DNA from: Deroplatys truncata
Lineage: Eukaryota > Arthropoda > Insecta > Mantodea > Mantidae
Assembly (NCBI GenBank): GCA_030765065.1
Contig: CM060978.1
Coordinates: forward strand, 222,351,498 to 222,415,497
Reading direction: 5' to 3'
Length of the DNA: 64,000 nt
Position 1 is the first letter of the stretch. Each line of letters starts with the position of its first letter. The position numbers and the translations under genes were made by a program. Below are positions 23,708-36,345 of this stretch, one piece after another. The notes under the pieces are model-generated. The model had not been told where the DNA came from, searched no databases, and saw only the letters and a list, made by a program, of their open reading frames with translations.

Positions 23708-24603
23708 TTTTTACTTTCTCTACTACGTATAGTAAGTAGGGGAAGTATTGCATTCCACCCAAAAATTCGATACCGAGATTTCACCGGAAATACATGTTTT
23801 GAGACCTCCTGAATCCAAAAAAAGCATTTTTGGAAACATGTCCGTGTGTGTGTCTGTGTGTGTGTGTGTCTGTGTGTGTCTGTGTGTGTGTGTGTGTGTG
23901 TCTGTGAACAGCATAACTCAAAAACGAACAGTCGGATAAGCACCGAACTTGGTATTTAGGTTCAGTATCTTCCAGAGATGCGATACGAAGGTTTTCAAGA
24001 AAATCCCCCCACCCCAGACTACCCTTTACATGGAACATTTTTCGAAAATTTTAATTTTCTCAAAAATGGCTCTAACGATTTTGATTAAAATATCATATGT
24101 TTAAGATAATGTCATGAGAAATGAAATGTATATCTCGAATTTTCTGGGAATGTCTCCAAAAGTATTCTTCATTGTGAACGAGTTTTGCATAACTGGTAAA
24201 CCATAAGAGATAGACAAAATTTTACTACACAAAAAATGTAGATCTCATTAAAATACATAACTTATGTCATATACATTTCTTTTGTTGAGTGAACCGTTTT
24301 CGAGATATTGCTTGTTATTCCCTTAAATTTTCCAATACTTATACTTTTTCTCAAATTCGTTATTCATTTTTTTATGTCCTGGACTTGCAAAGAGAATGGA
24401 ATGCGCCGCATAGCAACCAGCGTTAAAATATTTGACCATCGCTTAAAAGCTACCATATTCCCCTTGCATCTACAAGAAAATTAGCAATAAGATTGACATC
24501 TCGATATCTCGATTAACATGAAGCATATGGAGAATAGGCATTTGTAAAATTAGATTGTACAAGAGTAGAGAAAGTCATGTGAGTGTAACACATCAGATTT
24601 TTT
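23708..24603 (-). repeat. Family A repeat, full length
   Basis: Starts TTTACTTTCTCTACTACG and ends CATCAGATTTTTT. It is almost identical over long blocks to copies at 5536, 26468 and 27485. The TG tract is at about 23843-23900. Confidence 0.93.
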
Positions 24604-25249
24604 ATTCTAGAGGTAAAAGAATTTTGTTAATACATATGCTTAATCGATTTTACTTGCTTAGACACTCCACCGATAACTTTTGTATTATGTTGCTAAGGAT
24701 ATCTGGTCTAAAAGCAACTCAACATGAACATGATTTGGGAAAATGCACTATAAGAATAACGACTTTTAATATTCAAATAGGTATGACTTTTTACCTAAAC
24801 TGCAATTTATATCATTACATGACAAGCGTTTAAAGCACAACTAGTTGAAAATAGCTTCGGCATATTAATCTGCAGGAACCAAAGTTTATTAATGTGTCAG
24901 ATCCTAAAATAGGTATTTTCATGTATTTTAGACAATTTTCACAGTGTGGTCCGCTAACTGGTTAAATTAGTTAAAAATCTTAAAATAACAACAGTTCACA
25001 GCTTCATGTTTGTAAATAAAGCAAAATGTCAAGCAGAAACGGAGTAATAAACTTATGTTAAACACCGAGGAGAGTCATTGTGAGGACGACAGTGAGGATT
25101 GTGGGGATGTTAATGACGCCTACGTTCACAGTGTAATCCTTGTTCAACGTCTGATAAAGTGCGTTATTGCTGGAGACTTCAACGGTTGGTTAAGGCACCA
25201 ACCTGAGCTATTGTGTTTGCAGTAGTTACTTCTGGTTGTTGATCGTGGG
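24604..25249. other. No gene recognised
   Basis: Nothing recognisable apart from ordinary AT-rich sequence. Confidence 0.35.
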
Positions 25250-25338
25250 CCCCACGCTGGGAGCCAATTTGCAGTGGTATTTGACGATTCTGGCCCCACG
25301 TTTGGAAGCCAATTTGCGGTGGTATTTGACGGTACAGG
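25250..25338. repeat. 44-bp tandem duplication with primer-site-like motif
   Basis: Two units start CCCCACG at 25250 and 25294 and are about 85-90% alike by eye. On the minus strand each reads AATTGGCT-C/T-CCA then CGTGGGG, resembling the tRNA-Lys-type primer-binding consensus TGGCGCCCAACGTGGGG. A retroelement origin is inferred; there is no recognised LTR boundary. Confidence 0.55.
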
Positions 25339-25549
25339 ATTTGTAGGAATGGTCCCGGGTTCGGTACTAGCTCAGGGTTCTTGCATGGATCTTGGATCTC
25401 GGGTTAGTGGTGAATACGACTGTTTTGTTTTCCTGCTCGTTTATTTACCGTCACCGTTTTTAACATTTGATTCCTGCTAATACTTCGACACACACACGCA
25501 CTTTTCCTTATTGTTTTACGTTTCATATCATCGCACCTATCCGCCGACG

Positions 25550-25655
25550 CTTTTCTAACAAACATCTCCAAGGAACTGCCACGGCCAAGTGTGTATTCTA
25601 AACTTTTCTGACAACCATCTTTAAGGAACTACTACTGCCAAGTGTGAATTCTAAA
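25550..25655. repeat. 53-bp tandem duplication
   Basis: Two units begin CTTTTCTAACA at 25550 and CTTTTCTGACA at 25603; each ends CCAAGTGTG(T/A)ATTCTAAA. It lies 200 bp from the preceding duplication. The function is unknown. Confidence 0.75.
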
Positions 25656-26084
25656 ATCTCCTGTTTCTCTATTTCAAACGTTCTATATCTCCCCATTCCA
25701 CTATCACCTGATTTCTAGCTTCTTCCATTGGAGGACTAAGGCTATCTGTCTTTTGGCGAACATTGACCCTTTTCTACACCTCTGCTTCCAGCAACCTAAC
25801 GGGACACTTAACAATAGAGGGAAAACCCACCCGTTTCCGGCCGCTGATGGCACTGTCTCTAACTCAACCCTTCGACAAATTTACAGTCACACTCGCTTTC
25901 CAGTTTTATTTAACATTATCCTTACTGTTATTGATGTTTATTCTCCCTATGATTGTAATTTTATTTAACTAATCAAAACGTACTGCTTCATGTTTATGTT
26001 CATTTTCTTCTATTTGATGCTGCCATCCACTTACAAACATGAACTCTGAACAAATAACATTTAATGATAACCATTTATATGTTC

Positions 26085-26467
26085 TCCACCATCTAGTAAG
26101 TAAAGGCTGCCCACAAATCAAATATTGAATTTTCAGCAGAAATACACACCTGAGATCCAATGACCGCCCTTGAAAATTTAAAAAATGCTCATGTGTGTGT
26201 GTGTGTGTTTGTATGTCTATGCGTGAGTTTGTGTGTGCGCGAGCGCTTTCAGGTGAATAGCATCAATCAAAAAAGAAACGTCGGATAAATACCAAACTTG
26301 GTATTCTAGTTTAGCGTTTTTCCATGAATGCGACATGAAATTCTTGAAGAAAATTCTCCTTCACAAACTACTGTTTACATGCAAAATGTTTCGTTATTCT
26401 CTATTATCTCAAAATGTCTATGACGATTACGATTAAAATATCGCATGTCTAAGATATTTGCATTACT
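26085..26467 (-). repeat. Family A repeat, older copy, left part
   Basis: Holds AAACGTCGGATAAATACCAA, AACTTGGTATTCTAG, a (GT)n tract and GATTAAAATATCGCATGTCTA. It is cut by the full-length copy at 26468 and resumes at 27350. Confidence 0.75.
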
Positions 26468-27349
26468 AATAAAAAAATCTGATGTGTTACACTCACATGA
26501 CTTTCTCTACTCTTGTACAATCTATTTTTACAAACGCCTATTCTCCATATGCTTCATGTTAATCGAGATATCGAGATGTCAATCTTATTGGTAATTTTCT
26601 TGTAGATGCAAGGGGAATATGGTAGGTTATAAGCGATAGTCAAATATTTTAACGCTGGCTGCTATGTGGCGCATTTCATTCTCTTTGCATGTCCAGGACA
26701 TAAAAAAAATGAATAACGAATTTGAGAAAAAGTATAAGTATTGAAAAATTTAAGGAAATAACAAGCAATATCTCGAAAACGGTTCACTCAACAAAAGAAA
26801 TGTATATGACATAAGTTGTGTATTTTAACGCGATCTACATTTTTGTGTAGTAAAATTCTGTCTATCTCTTACGGTTTACCAGTTATGCAAAAGTCGTTCA
26901 CAATGAAGAATACTTTTGGAGACATTCCCAGAAAATTCGAGATATACATTTCATTTCTCATGACATTATCTTAAACATATGATATTTTCATCAAAATCGT
27001 TAGAGCCAGTTTTGAGAAAATTAAAATTTTCGAAAAATGTTCCATGTAAAGGGTAGTCTGGGGTGGGGGGATTTTCTTGAAAACCTTCGTGTCGCATCTC
27101 TGGAAGATACTGAACCTAAATACCAAGTTTGGTGTTTATCCGACCGTTCGTTTTTGAGTTATGCTGTTCACAGACACACACACACACACACACACACAGA
27201 CACACACACACACGGACATGTTTCCAAAAATGCTTTTTTTGGATTCAGTGGGTCTCAAAACATGTATTTCCGGTGAAATCTCGGTATCGAATTTTTGGGT
27301 GGAATGCAATACTTCCCCTACTTACTATACGTAGTAGAAAAAGTAAAAA
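26468..27349 (+). repeat. Family A repeat, full length, nested in an older copy
   Basis: Ends as in other copies: ATCTGATGTGTTACACTCAC on the left and GTAGTAGAAAAAGTAAAAA on the right. The CA tract is interrupted. The flanking older copy resumes at 27350, so this insertion is younger than its host. Confidence 0.92.
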
Positions 27350-27484
27350 TATATGTGTTAAATTTTCGTAAATAACCTGTGAAGTTCTCTTCACACTGCC
27401 TGAATATGTGTAACTGGAAAATCATAAGAACTGGCAAAAACCTGCTACAGAAAAAATATACAGCTCATTAAAATGCATAATATT
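27350..27484 (-). repeat. Family A repeat, older copy, right part
   Basis: Continues the copy from 26467: TTAAATTTTCGTAAATAACC, AACTGGAAAATCATAAGAAC and CATTAAAATGCATAATATT line up with the family interior. It ends where the next copy begins. Confidence 0.65.
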
Positions 27485-28350
27485 ACTTTCTCTACTACGT
27501 ATAGTAAGTAGGGGAAGTATTGCATTCCACCCAAAAATTCGATACCGAGATTTCACCGGAAATACACGTTTTGAGACCTCCTGAATCCAAAAAAAGCATT
27601 TTTGGAAACATGTCCGTGTGTGTCTGTGTGTCTGTGTGTGTGTCTGTGAACAGCATAACTCAAAAACGAACAGTCGGATAAGCACCAAACTTGGTATTTA
27701 GGTTCAGTATCTTCCAGAGATGCGACACGAAGGTTTTCAAGAAAATCCCCCCACCCCAGACTACCCTTTACATGGAAGATTTTTCGAAAATTTTAATTTT
27801 CTCAAAAATGGCTCTAACGATTTTGATGCAAATATCATATGTTTAGGGTAATGTCATGAGAAATGAAATGTATATCTCGGATTTTCTGGGAATGTCTCCA
27901 AAAGTATTCTTCATTGTGAACGACTTTTGCATAACTGGTAAACCATAAGAGATAGACAAAATTTTACTACACAAAAAATGTAGATCGCGTTAAAATACAC
28001 AACTTATGTCATATACATTTCTTTTGTTGAGTGAACCGTTTTCGAGATATTGCTTGCTATTTCCTTAAATTTTCCAATACCTATACTTTTTCTCAAATGC
28101 GTTATTCATTTTTTTATGTTCTGGACATGCAAAGAGAATGGAATGCGTCACATAGCAACCAGCGTTAAAATATTTGACTATCGCTTAAAAGCTACCATAT
28201 TTTCCTTGCATCTACAAGAAAATTACCAATAAGATTGACATCTCGATATCTCGATTAACATGAAGCATATGGAGAATAGGCGTTTGTAAAATTAGGTTGT
28301 ACAAGAGTAGAGAAAGTTATGTGAGTGTAAGTAACACATCAGATTTTTTT
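27485..28350 (-). repeat. Family A repeat, full length, first of a head-to-tail pair
   Basis: ACTTTCTCTACTACGTATAG at the left and CATCAGATTTTTT at the right, the end merging with the start of the next copy at about 28351. The TG tract is shorter here. Confidence 0.93.
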
Positions 28351-29280
28351 TAGTTTCTTTACTACGTATAGTAAGTAGGGGAAGTATGGTATTCCACCCA
28401 AAAATTCGATACCGAGATTTCACCGTAAATATATGTTTTGAGACCCCCTGAATCCAAAAAAAGCATTTTTGGAAACATGTCCGTGTGTGTGTGTGTGTGT
28501 GTGTGTGTCTGTCTGTGTGTGTGTGTGTGTGTCTGTGAACAGCATAACAGAAACGAACAGTCGGATAAACACCAGACTTGGTATTTAGGTTCAATATCTT
28601 CCAGAGATGCGACACGAAGGTTTTCAAGAAAATCCCCCCACCCCAGATTACCCTTTACATGGAAGATTTTTCGAAAATTTTAATTTTCTCAAAAATGACT
28701 CTAACGATTTTGATTAAAATATCATACGTTTAAGATATTCTCATGACAAATAAAATGTATATCTTTAATTTTCTGGGAATGTCTCCAAAAGTATTCTTCA
28801 TTGTGAATGACTTTTCATAACTGGTAAACCATAAGAGACAGACAAAAGTTTACTACACAAAAATGTAGATTGCGTTAAAATACAAAATTTATGTCATATA
28901 CATTTTTTTGTTGAGTAAACCATTTTCGAGATATTTCTTGTTATTCCCTTAAATTTTTCAATACTTATTTTCTCAAATTAGAATTCGTTATTCATTTTTT
29001 TGTCTTGGACATACAAAGAGTATTAATCTGTGGGAAAGTGAATGGTGCTGCACCTAGCAACCAGCTATTAAGAGATATGTATGTGCTTAAAGGTTGCTGT
29101 ATTTCTATATTGCCCTTGTAAATATATATTCCCCTTACATCTACAAGGAAATTAGCAATAAGATAGAGTCTGCAAATGTTTATCTCGAATAACATGAAGC
29201 ATATGGAGAATAAGCGTTTGTAGAAATAGTTTGTACAAGAGTAGAAAAAGTCATGTGAGTGTAACACATCAGATTTTTTT
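28351..29280 (-). repeat. Family A repeat, full length, second of a head-to-tail pair
   Basis: Starts TAGTTTCTTTACTACG and ends CATCAGATTTTTTT. Around 29020-29150 it carries a local rearrangement with a duplicated CCCCTTACATCTACAAGG-like piece that other copies lack. The TG tract is long. Confidence 0.9.
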
Positions 29281-32200
29281 GTAGCGTTAGTCGTCTTTAA
29301 GTATTCCATGTTGCAAATTTATATTTATTCCCCCAAGTACGTCATCCAACAGATATCTTAAAAGTTTGAAATTCTTCTTTTTTCTTTCCATTGCATTAGG
29401 CCTTCCTGTTATTGCAATTAAATATTTGAATGCTGTTTCACGTGTTTTGTATAAATAAGCACTTATTCCATAATCTGAAAGCATTTCAATAGTAACCTAT
29501 TGTGAATAACGTACCGTAGATAAAAAGAATAACATTTTAAATTACTAAATTAGTACACTATAATATATCTCGGAAAAAGACCTATAAGTGTTTACATCAG
29601 AATTTTTTTTGTCGGAATTTTGCTTTAGTATGTACAATTGTAGATATAATTTATGGGAATCAAAAAGTTGTTGACTTAAAACGGAATTCTCACACATAGT
29701 CTCTTCAGCAATGTCAGATGAAGACCATTGTCTTGCTGAGTTGAGCGCGTGAGAGCGACTCCCAAGGTGGTCACTCGAATATCTCAAACGGTTATCCACG
29801 ATCTGCTGTCTAGTAGAGGTTGTAGTGCATTTTTAACTGAACAGTTGCAGTAAATTAACCTGCAGGTAGAACATTTTTTAGAATGAGAATGTGTTCGTCA
29901 TTAACATTTTGAAAAATATGGCTTTGTTATTAACAGGTTTCTTGATGTAATCTTTGTTCCTGGGAAACTCAATTTTCTCTGTATTTATATTTAAGCCTCT
30001 CTATCGCAGATAATAATTCAGATGTCTGCTAAAACAAAGCAAAAAAGCTCCGTCTATTTCATCGCGAAAGCTAAATTTAAGCATAAATTAAACGCTTATT
30101 ACTCATCATTTCATAGCAATTACTTATAGCAGGTTTTTGAGAAAAAAGTACAGATGTTTTGTGATACATTTTTAAGGCCTACATCATGAACATACTGGAT
30201 GGGTCCTATAGTTAGACCAAGCCCTTAAAATTATTCCAAACCATTAGAATACTTTCTGTGGAGACACATGAATTCACTGACCTACCAGACTCCAATAAAC
30301 GCGAATACAGAGCTCGTAGCAAGGATAGTGGTAGGAGGCGTGGAAGTTAGTGGAGTGATATCATTCAATTTTATCAGTCTCCAGGGACAGTCACACAGAT
30401 GTGCACCTAAACCAATGGAAGACATTTAGAATAAGCATAAAACATAAAGCACTCTAATAACTTTCGTTTTGTTCAATTAATAAGCAATAACCTAATGCAC
30501 AATTCAAACCGTATTTTTATTGCTCAGTACTGTAAAAGTGCATATATGACCCATGGTTCATTTTATGATAGTACTTGCATGGACGTATTTTAGCAGTGGA
30601 CGAAATAAAGTCCGCACTCTTTTTCTTTAACTTATTATATATATAAATATATAAGATACTTTTGTATTCACATTATGTTAATCATAATTAATATATACGT
30701 AGAAAGAAATTAAACTAAATAATTTGGAGTGTACATCATATTATGCCTTGGTAATGCCATTTTGTCATAACAGGTATGAAACCCTAGTCAGCCGTCTATA
30801 AAACAGTTCGATGTATGTTATCAAATACTAAGAACAAAACATTGGGGACTTAATATTCCAAAGCGTACCGCATAAAATCCGAGAAAATGTAAATATTGAT
30901 TAACAATTTTTATCAAAAACAGCTAACGCCTCAAATGTTTTACACAAATTTGGTGTTTAAAAGAGATTTGCGCAGTTTGCATGATCTATCACTTAAAAAT
31001 CTCTATTTATATGAATTTTCATAAGAATTAAGTGGAACTAAGAGATATTCTAGAGAAAATTCCAAGCTAAAGGTTTATTTGGACCTGGCGATATTTGTTG
31101 ATAACTTCTTCTTGCATCCTCACAGAAACATGAAATTATCAAATAATATTTTATAATTATTTATTTGGTTTTTATATAACGTCTTAACTTTTTATCCGTA
31201 TTTCCCGCTGAAAGGTAGTAAGCAGAGAAGGATAGAGATAGATAGGTCGAAGGTTTTCTAAAAACGCTACATATGGACTCAGGGTATATCAAAACGCGTT
31301 ATTTTGGGTTAATTTTTCGATATAGAATTTTTTTGGTCACATTCAGTTATAGGTTCCTAAATCCAAGGTTATACACGGAGAACATAGAGAAGTACAACAA
31401 AGTACACTGCAACCAAATGTCTTTGTTAGTAGGAGAAAAATACATCGGAATGGAATGTATTTCAAATCCGTATTACATTTGAAAAACAATGTACTGCGTT
31501 CGCCTTTCTTAGATTATTTTTCTCTTATTACTATTATTGTTATTATTGAATTTCAATTTTGGGTTGGAAATATTCATTTATTGCACCATATAATAAAATA
31601 GTTTCTCTGTTGTGGTTCAAAATTCTGCAGATGGAGTATGTCGAAAAAGGAGAATACTGACTTCTTCTATGAATGATTACTGCATTTGTCTTTGGAATAC
31701 GTAACAATGGTATTATTCTGAATAAAAACTAGTTTTATGAATGCAATAAATTTTTACTTTAGTCTTATACCTAAGTCTTTGTTCGTTCAGCATAAGCTGC
31801 CGCCCAGTTGAGTTACGGCTTAATTAATGACACATTTGGTGTTACAGGTTTTGAAGAAGCCCTTGGGCAGGAATTGCGAACTGTACGCTATCTTCCTGGG
31901 CCATCATTCAATGCCTAGGTCAGTGCACGAGGTGAAGGCCATTCTGGGAATAAAGAAAAATACGTGGTGCCTCAAAGTAAATAGATTTTACACGATAGAA
32001 GAATGAATACCAGGAATATTTGCATAAGTAGAATAGAGCTAACGTGAGAAGTAATGGCATGGAAAGCTGTTTAGAAGAAGATAACGGACAAGACAAAGCA
32101 CTTGTGATGCAAACAATAGTGTAAGAGCTACTTAGGCACATGGAATTAAAATTGTTTGGCGGATTGATTCATTACACTGTGGTATTAAACATGTTCTCAC

Positions 32201-32300
32201 TTTTGTTTTCCAAACTTAGCGTGGTTATATAAAACTCCAAAACGCTTTGCTAGATGGAAGATAGCACCTGCTGTGACACTTACATGTTTTTAAACGAAAT
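29281..32300. other. No gene recognised; weak old repeat near 31190-31340
   Basis: Mostly AT-rich DNA without a readable gene. At about 31190-31340 a weak match to family A is visible (ATGGACTCAGGGTATATCAA, then TTTTTCGATATAGAATTTTT), too diverged to delimit. Confidence 0.4.
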
Positions 32301-32301
32301 G

Positions 32302-33425
32302 TGAGGCAGTATTTTAGCACTTAAACGATTTCAGTCAAATTATATAATATGTAAATTCAATAACAGCCCGCCTTGAAGCAATATGTCTATGTAACAATAT
32401 ATAAAAAGTGTATATTACAGTCATTGTATATGTTTATATTATTGTATCCATGTGTAATAATGATATGTGAACATATTACGTAATTTAATCATGTAGGATC
32501 TCTGAGAATAATAAGTTAAACGTTGCTAACAATGAGGTAACCTTGAGGCAATAATGAGTTAGAGAGTTTAAATGTTATTTGTGATTCTTGGAAGCATTAA
32601 TGTAATTTTAGTGACAGTTTATAAATAATAGCCAATCAACAACCAGAAAAAGCTTTAGTTAAATGCGCGTATTCTATTGGAGTAAAAATAGCCAATCAGA
32701 GACTTGAAATACAGAAATTTACAAGTTTAGACGGTTGAAATCTAGTCAGTTGCCTGCAGACAGTGATAGTAACCGGATGCATGATGCGTCCTCGAGAAAT
32801 TAATTACGTATTCGTGTGAGACAAAAATAGTATATGTATTAAAAGGTGCAGGTATTAAATAATAGAATCTCACAGCTCTCGACATCAGTGAAGTGCTATT
32901 TAATTTCTGTCAAGGATTAATAAAAAGGAGTGAATTAAAACTTAAAAAAAAATCTGTGTGAGCCTACATTCTAGTCGCGCCACTAATACTTAAAGAAACA
33001 ATCAAATTACAAAGTTAATATTTTTTTTAAACTTGGGGCAAAGGCCCCATTTGGGGCGAAGGCCACCGGAAACTGTTTACTATACGTGCGGTTGCAACGA
33101 ATTTTAAGTTCGGCTCCCCAACAGTTGAAATGCAATACAACTCCTACTTCAAATCGGCTTTTCATACGTGGTGCAAACAACGTAAAGAACAAATCTACTT
33201 CAAATTGGCGACCATACGTGGAGCTAAATAAATAAACAACTCAAAGATAACACCTTTTCAAATTGACGTCCATACGTAATAACTTAGCAAAACAATTTTT
33301 CTTCAAATGCAAGAAATAGCGTTGGAAACGTCTACAAACATAGACAAAATTGATTTTTACATCATTTAGTACTGTTTGTTTTGAGATCCTTCATGCTGCA
33401 AAAAAAAAAAAAAAAAAAAAAAAAA
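32302..33425 (+). repeat. Family B LTR-like repeat with leader, ending at a poly(A) run
   Basis: TGAGGCAGTATTTTAGCAC opens the block. CCAATCA boxes at about 32635 and 32693 and AATAAAAAGG at about 32920 follow, and GAGCCTACA ends the LTR-like part at about 32970. The leader holds GGGGCAAAGGCCCC, TTCGGCTCCCCAACAG, and three units of a TTCAAATTGGCnACCATACG-like motif ending at about 33280. A run of 26 A at 33400-33425 follows. The arrangement is the same as at 3787 and 34232. Confidence 0.6.
33400..33425. repeat. Poly(A) run
   Basis: Twenty-six consecutive A bases. It may be the 3' end of a retroposed sequence, but no target duplication could be matched. Confidence 0.95.
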
Positions 33426-33654
33426 CGTTCTACAGATATTTGTCCTAGTACAAACGAGCTTTCGAATATTGCAGGACATCTGTCTTCCTCATTCTATTTT
33501 GAAAACTCACGAATTTGAAGATAACAGATTAAGGCTATTTAGTCAGTAGGTTCAACTCACTACCTTCTGCCGAACTTTTGTTTAAACCAAGAGTTTTCGG
33601 TTCTTGTGGGTTTTGTTTCAGATACATGGGAGGGCTGTGCCACTTGCTTCTCCG

Positions 33655-34175
33655 GTTCCGTCTGCGAGCAGGATGGTTCCGCGGTAACATGCAAAGCTTG
33701 CATTCGGGAGGTCCCGGGTTGGATTCCTGTCACGTTGACCGATTTTTTCGTGGTTTCTCCGGGTCGGTAGGCGAATGCCGGAGTGGTTCCGCTTCTACCA
33801 CGAATTTCCCTTCATCTTTTTCAAGGTTTTAGGACCAGGCGACGGTGTTCCGTGTGTTGCGGCAGGACTGGGAATTTGCCCTCTGGAAAGTTTTTTTCCC
33901 TAGCATTGGTGGGTCTAATGAAGTCTCCTTTCTGGGAGCTGTCTCGATTGCCACGGGATCTCCGAGTTATGAGTGGCTTAGACAGAGCTAGCTGGCGGCA
34001 GGGTTGGAAACGTTAAGGGCCCCGTCCTTTCTAGCACACATTGTCGTCCGAATCTGGTCGCCTTTCGGGTCTTCTCTTCATCTCTTCCTCCTTGGGGTAA
34101 CGTTGGCAGCAAAAATGGCCCACTATGGCCTACTTGCGGTGCTGTGCTCTAATTATTGGTTGGCCTCCTCCGTCT
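33655..34175 (+). repeat. tRNA-derived SINE (type 2 body)
   Basis: GGTTCCGCGGTAACATGC is tRNA-like, and GGTCCCGGGTTGGATTCC near 33710 is a box-B-like motif. The body, TTTTTTCGTGGTTTCTCCGG then TAGGCGAATGCCGG, matches that at 51800 and 38830. The sequence is unusually GC-rich for the surroundings. It lies between two family B copies. Confidence 0.75.
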
Positions 34176-34231
34176 GACTAATCCTAACTTTGCCATGCTA
34201 ATGATATGGTTAATATTTTCGTATATTTTGA

Positions 34232-35235
34232 GGCAGTATTTTAGTACTTGAATAATTTTAATTGTACTTTTTATAATACGAAAATTCAATAACAGCCCGC
34301 CTTGAAACAATATGTATGTAATAATTATTTGAATTGTAAGTAACAGTCATTGCAAATGCTTATTTTTATTGTAAACATATTTTATTAATGTTACGTGAAT
34401 ACATTACATACTCTAATAATGCAAGAACTGTGAGAATAGTAAATTTTAAGTTGCTAACAATGAGTAATAATGAGGTAATTGTGGCAATAATGTGTTTAAA
34501 GTTTTGAAATGTACTGCTCATGATTAGAGCGACGATGACGTAAATTCTGTAACTGTTTTAAATTAGCCAATTAACAGCAAAGAAAAATTTTAAGTTAAAT
34601 GCAGAAATTCTATTGGACTAGAATTAGCCAATCAGAGACTTGCAATACCGAAGATTATGGGTTTTGACCGTTGAGGTTACTCAGTTGCTGGCGAGACTTG
34701 AGAGAGTACAGATGGGAAATGTGTTCTCTACGGGTGATTAGTAAAACAGATATACGCGTTAAGTGAATGTATAAAAGTTTCTCACAGTTCTTTAAAAAGT
34801 GTAGTGCTTTATAAATATGTGCAAGAATTTAATAAAAGAAGTTAATTTAAAAGTTTAATTCTGTGATGTCTACAATAATTGTCATACCGCGCCTTACCCA
34901 AGACACATGACTCTAAAGTAAGACTGACGCAGCCGAGGCAAAAGTTCAAACAGTAATATTACGTAAGCATAAAAATTCAAACCTATGCCCAAAGAGTGTT
35001 ACAAACTACATAAAACAACAGTTGAACAACATAACCTTCTTTAAGTTTACGTAACACATCAACTTCAAGTTAGCTTCCAAGCGTGTGGCTAACAACACAA
35101 CAACAGTAAAACATCAACAGTAGAAGAAAACAACTACTACAAGTTGGCTCCCAATTGCGGAGCTGATAAAATAATTTACGTAATTTATTACGCACCAAAA
35201 TATATTCTTCAATTTTAATTGATTTGGAAATGTTA
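34232..35235 (+). repeat. Family B LTR-like repeat with leader
   Basis: Opens TGAGGCAGTATTTTAGTAC and carries CCAATTA/CCAATCAGAG boxes, AATAAAAGAAG at about 34832 and GATGTCTACA at about 34877. The leader contains GACGCAGCCGAGGC and two PBS-like units at about 35050 and 35125. It lies 0.8 kb beyond the poly(A) run of the copy at 32302. Both are in the same orientation and both carry a leader, so they are two insertions and not the two LTRs of one element. Confidence 0.6.
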
Positions 35236-36093
35236 AGTTGATGGTTGGTTACTTTAATAAAAAGTTAGTTATTACATGCATAACTTTGCTTTAACATCTG
35301 AGTGCCGTCCCTGATGGCAGTATGCGCATGACGTGTCGGGCTAACTTCAGCTGGATATACCAGCTTTAGTTAGGCTATATGTGCAGCCGACCTTCGGGTA
35401 TGAAAATATGGCAGTGGTTTCTTATCGTATTATCTTCTCATCTGCGATTAGTATATTTGAAGCTGTCATCTCAAATGAAGATAAATAAGGTTCTAACCGC
35501 AACAGTGAAACTATAATAACACTTGAGGAAAATTCTTTCAATGATTCATTTCACCACACCCGCAGGAGTGTCAATTTTACCTGAATCATTCTACAATGTT
35601 AATGAAACATTTACCACTAAGGTTCAATGAACTACGGTTATGTTGCATTGCAACTATCTCGACATATTTGCATTCAACCTCAAAACGATTAACTTGGAGG
35701 TCATCTAGAGTTTACTAACTGGAGTTACACGATTCTTCTATTATGAGGAAATACTACAGCTAAAGGTTTATTACTTTTTTAATTGTATCGTGGAGAAATT
35801 GTTTGTGAACGTTTCATACGTTCTAATATTTGTAGCCGATTTGTTAAATCGTACAGGTCAATAAAACCTAATTTAAAAATGCAATTCTGCCATCTTTTAC
35901 CCAATTTATTCCGGTTTTTATTCTAGTCTGCTCTACAAGCACTTTATCAAAGTTTTGTTTTTATATGCTTTAAAGTTCATAGAACAAAAAAGCAAAACAT
36001 TGTACAGACGAATACTTATGACTAAGCTTAGAAGCCTCTCACATAAAAAATGACACATAATATTCAATTATACACATAAAATGCACTCTAAAA
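35236..36093. other. No gene recognised
   Basis: No repeat or coding signal identified. Confidence 0.35.
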
Positions 36094-36345
36094 GTCGTCC
36101 TCCGTGGACTAGTGGTACCGTGCGAGCCTCTAGTTCCCAAGGTCGCGAGTTCAAACCCGGCGGAGGGCGTAAAAGTCCTTAGCATGGCTTCCTTTGCAAG
36201 GGAAGTAAAGCCGGTGGTCCCATGTTAAAGAACCTCAAGTCTGATAAAGAGGCTCTGAGAAAAATTACCAGTCTTTCACGCCCAATATAGAAGGACGCTA
36301 AGGACCATAGTAGTTAAAGAGCGTCCATAAATGAAACGTATTTAA
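36094..36345 (+). repeat. tRNA-derived SINE (type 1, second copy)
   Basis: Box A TGGACTAGTGGTACC at about 36107 and box B GAGTTCAAACCCGG at about 36147 are both clear. The body (GGCTTCCTTTGCAAGGGAAG, AAGCCGGTGGTCCC) and the GAGCGTCCATAAATGAAA end match 1637-1910. This copy keeps a better head than the first one. Confidence 0.88.

Noticed and set aside
27037-27276. Open frames of about 60-110 codons that recur in many family A copies (containing KAFFGF- or HTHTHT-like stretches)
   Set aside because: They recur because the DNA repeats recur. They cross the (CA)n tract, differ in frame between copies, run on either strand, and resemble no protein family.
32302-34880. The two plus-strand family B blocks as paired LTRs of one retrotransposon
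   Set aside because: Both blocks are followed by a leader, and the 1.3 kb between them holds a poly(A) run and a SINE in place of gag-pol coding sequence.
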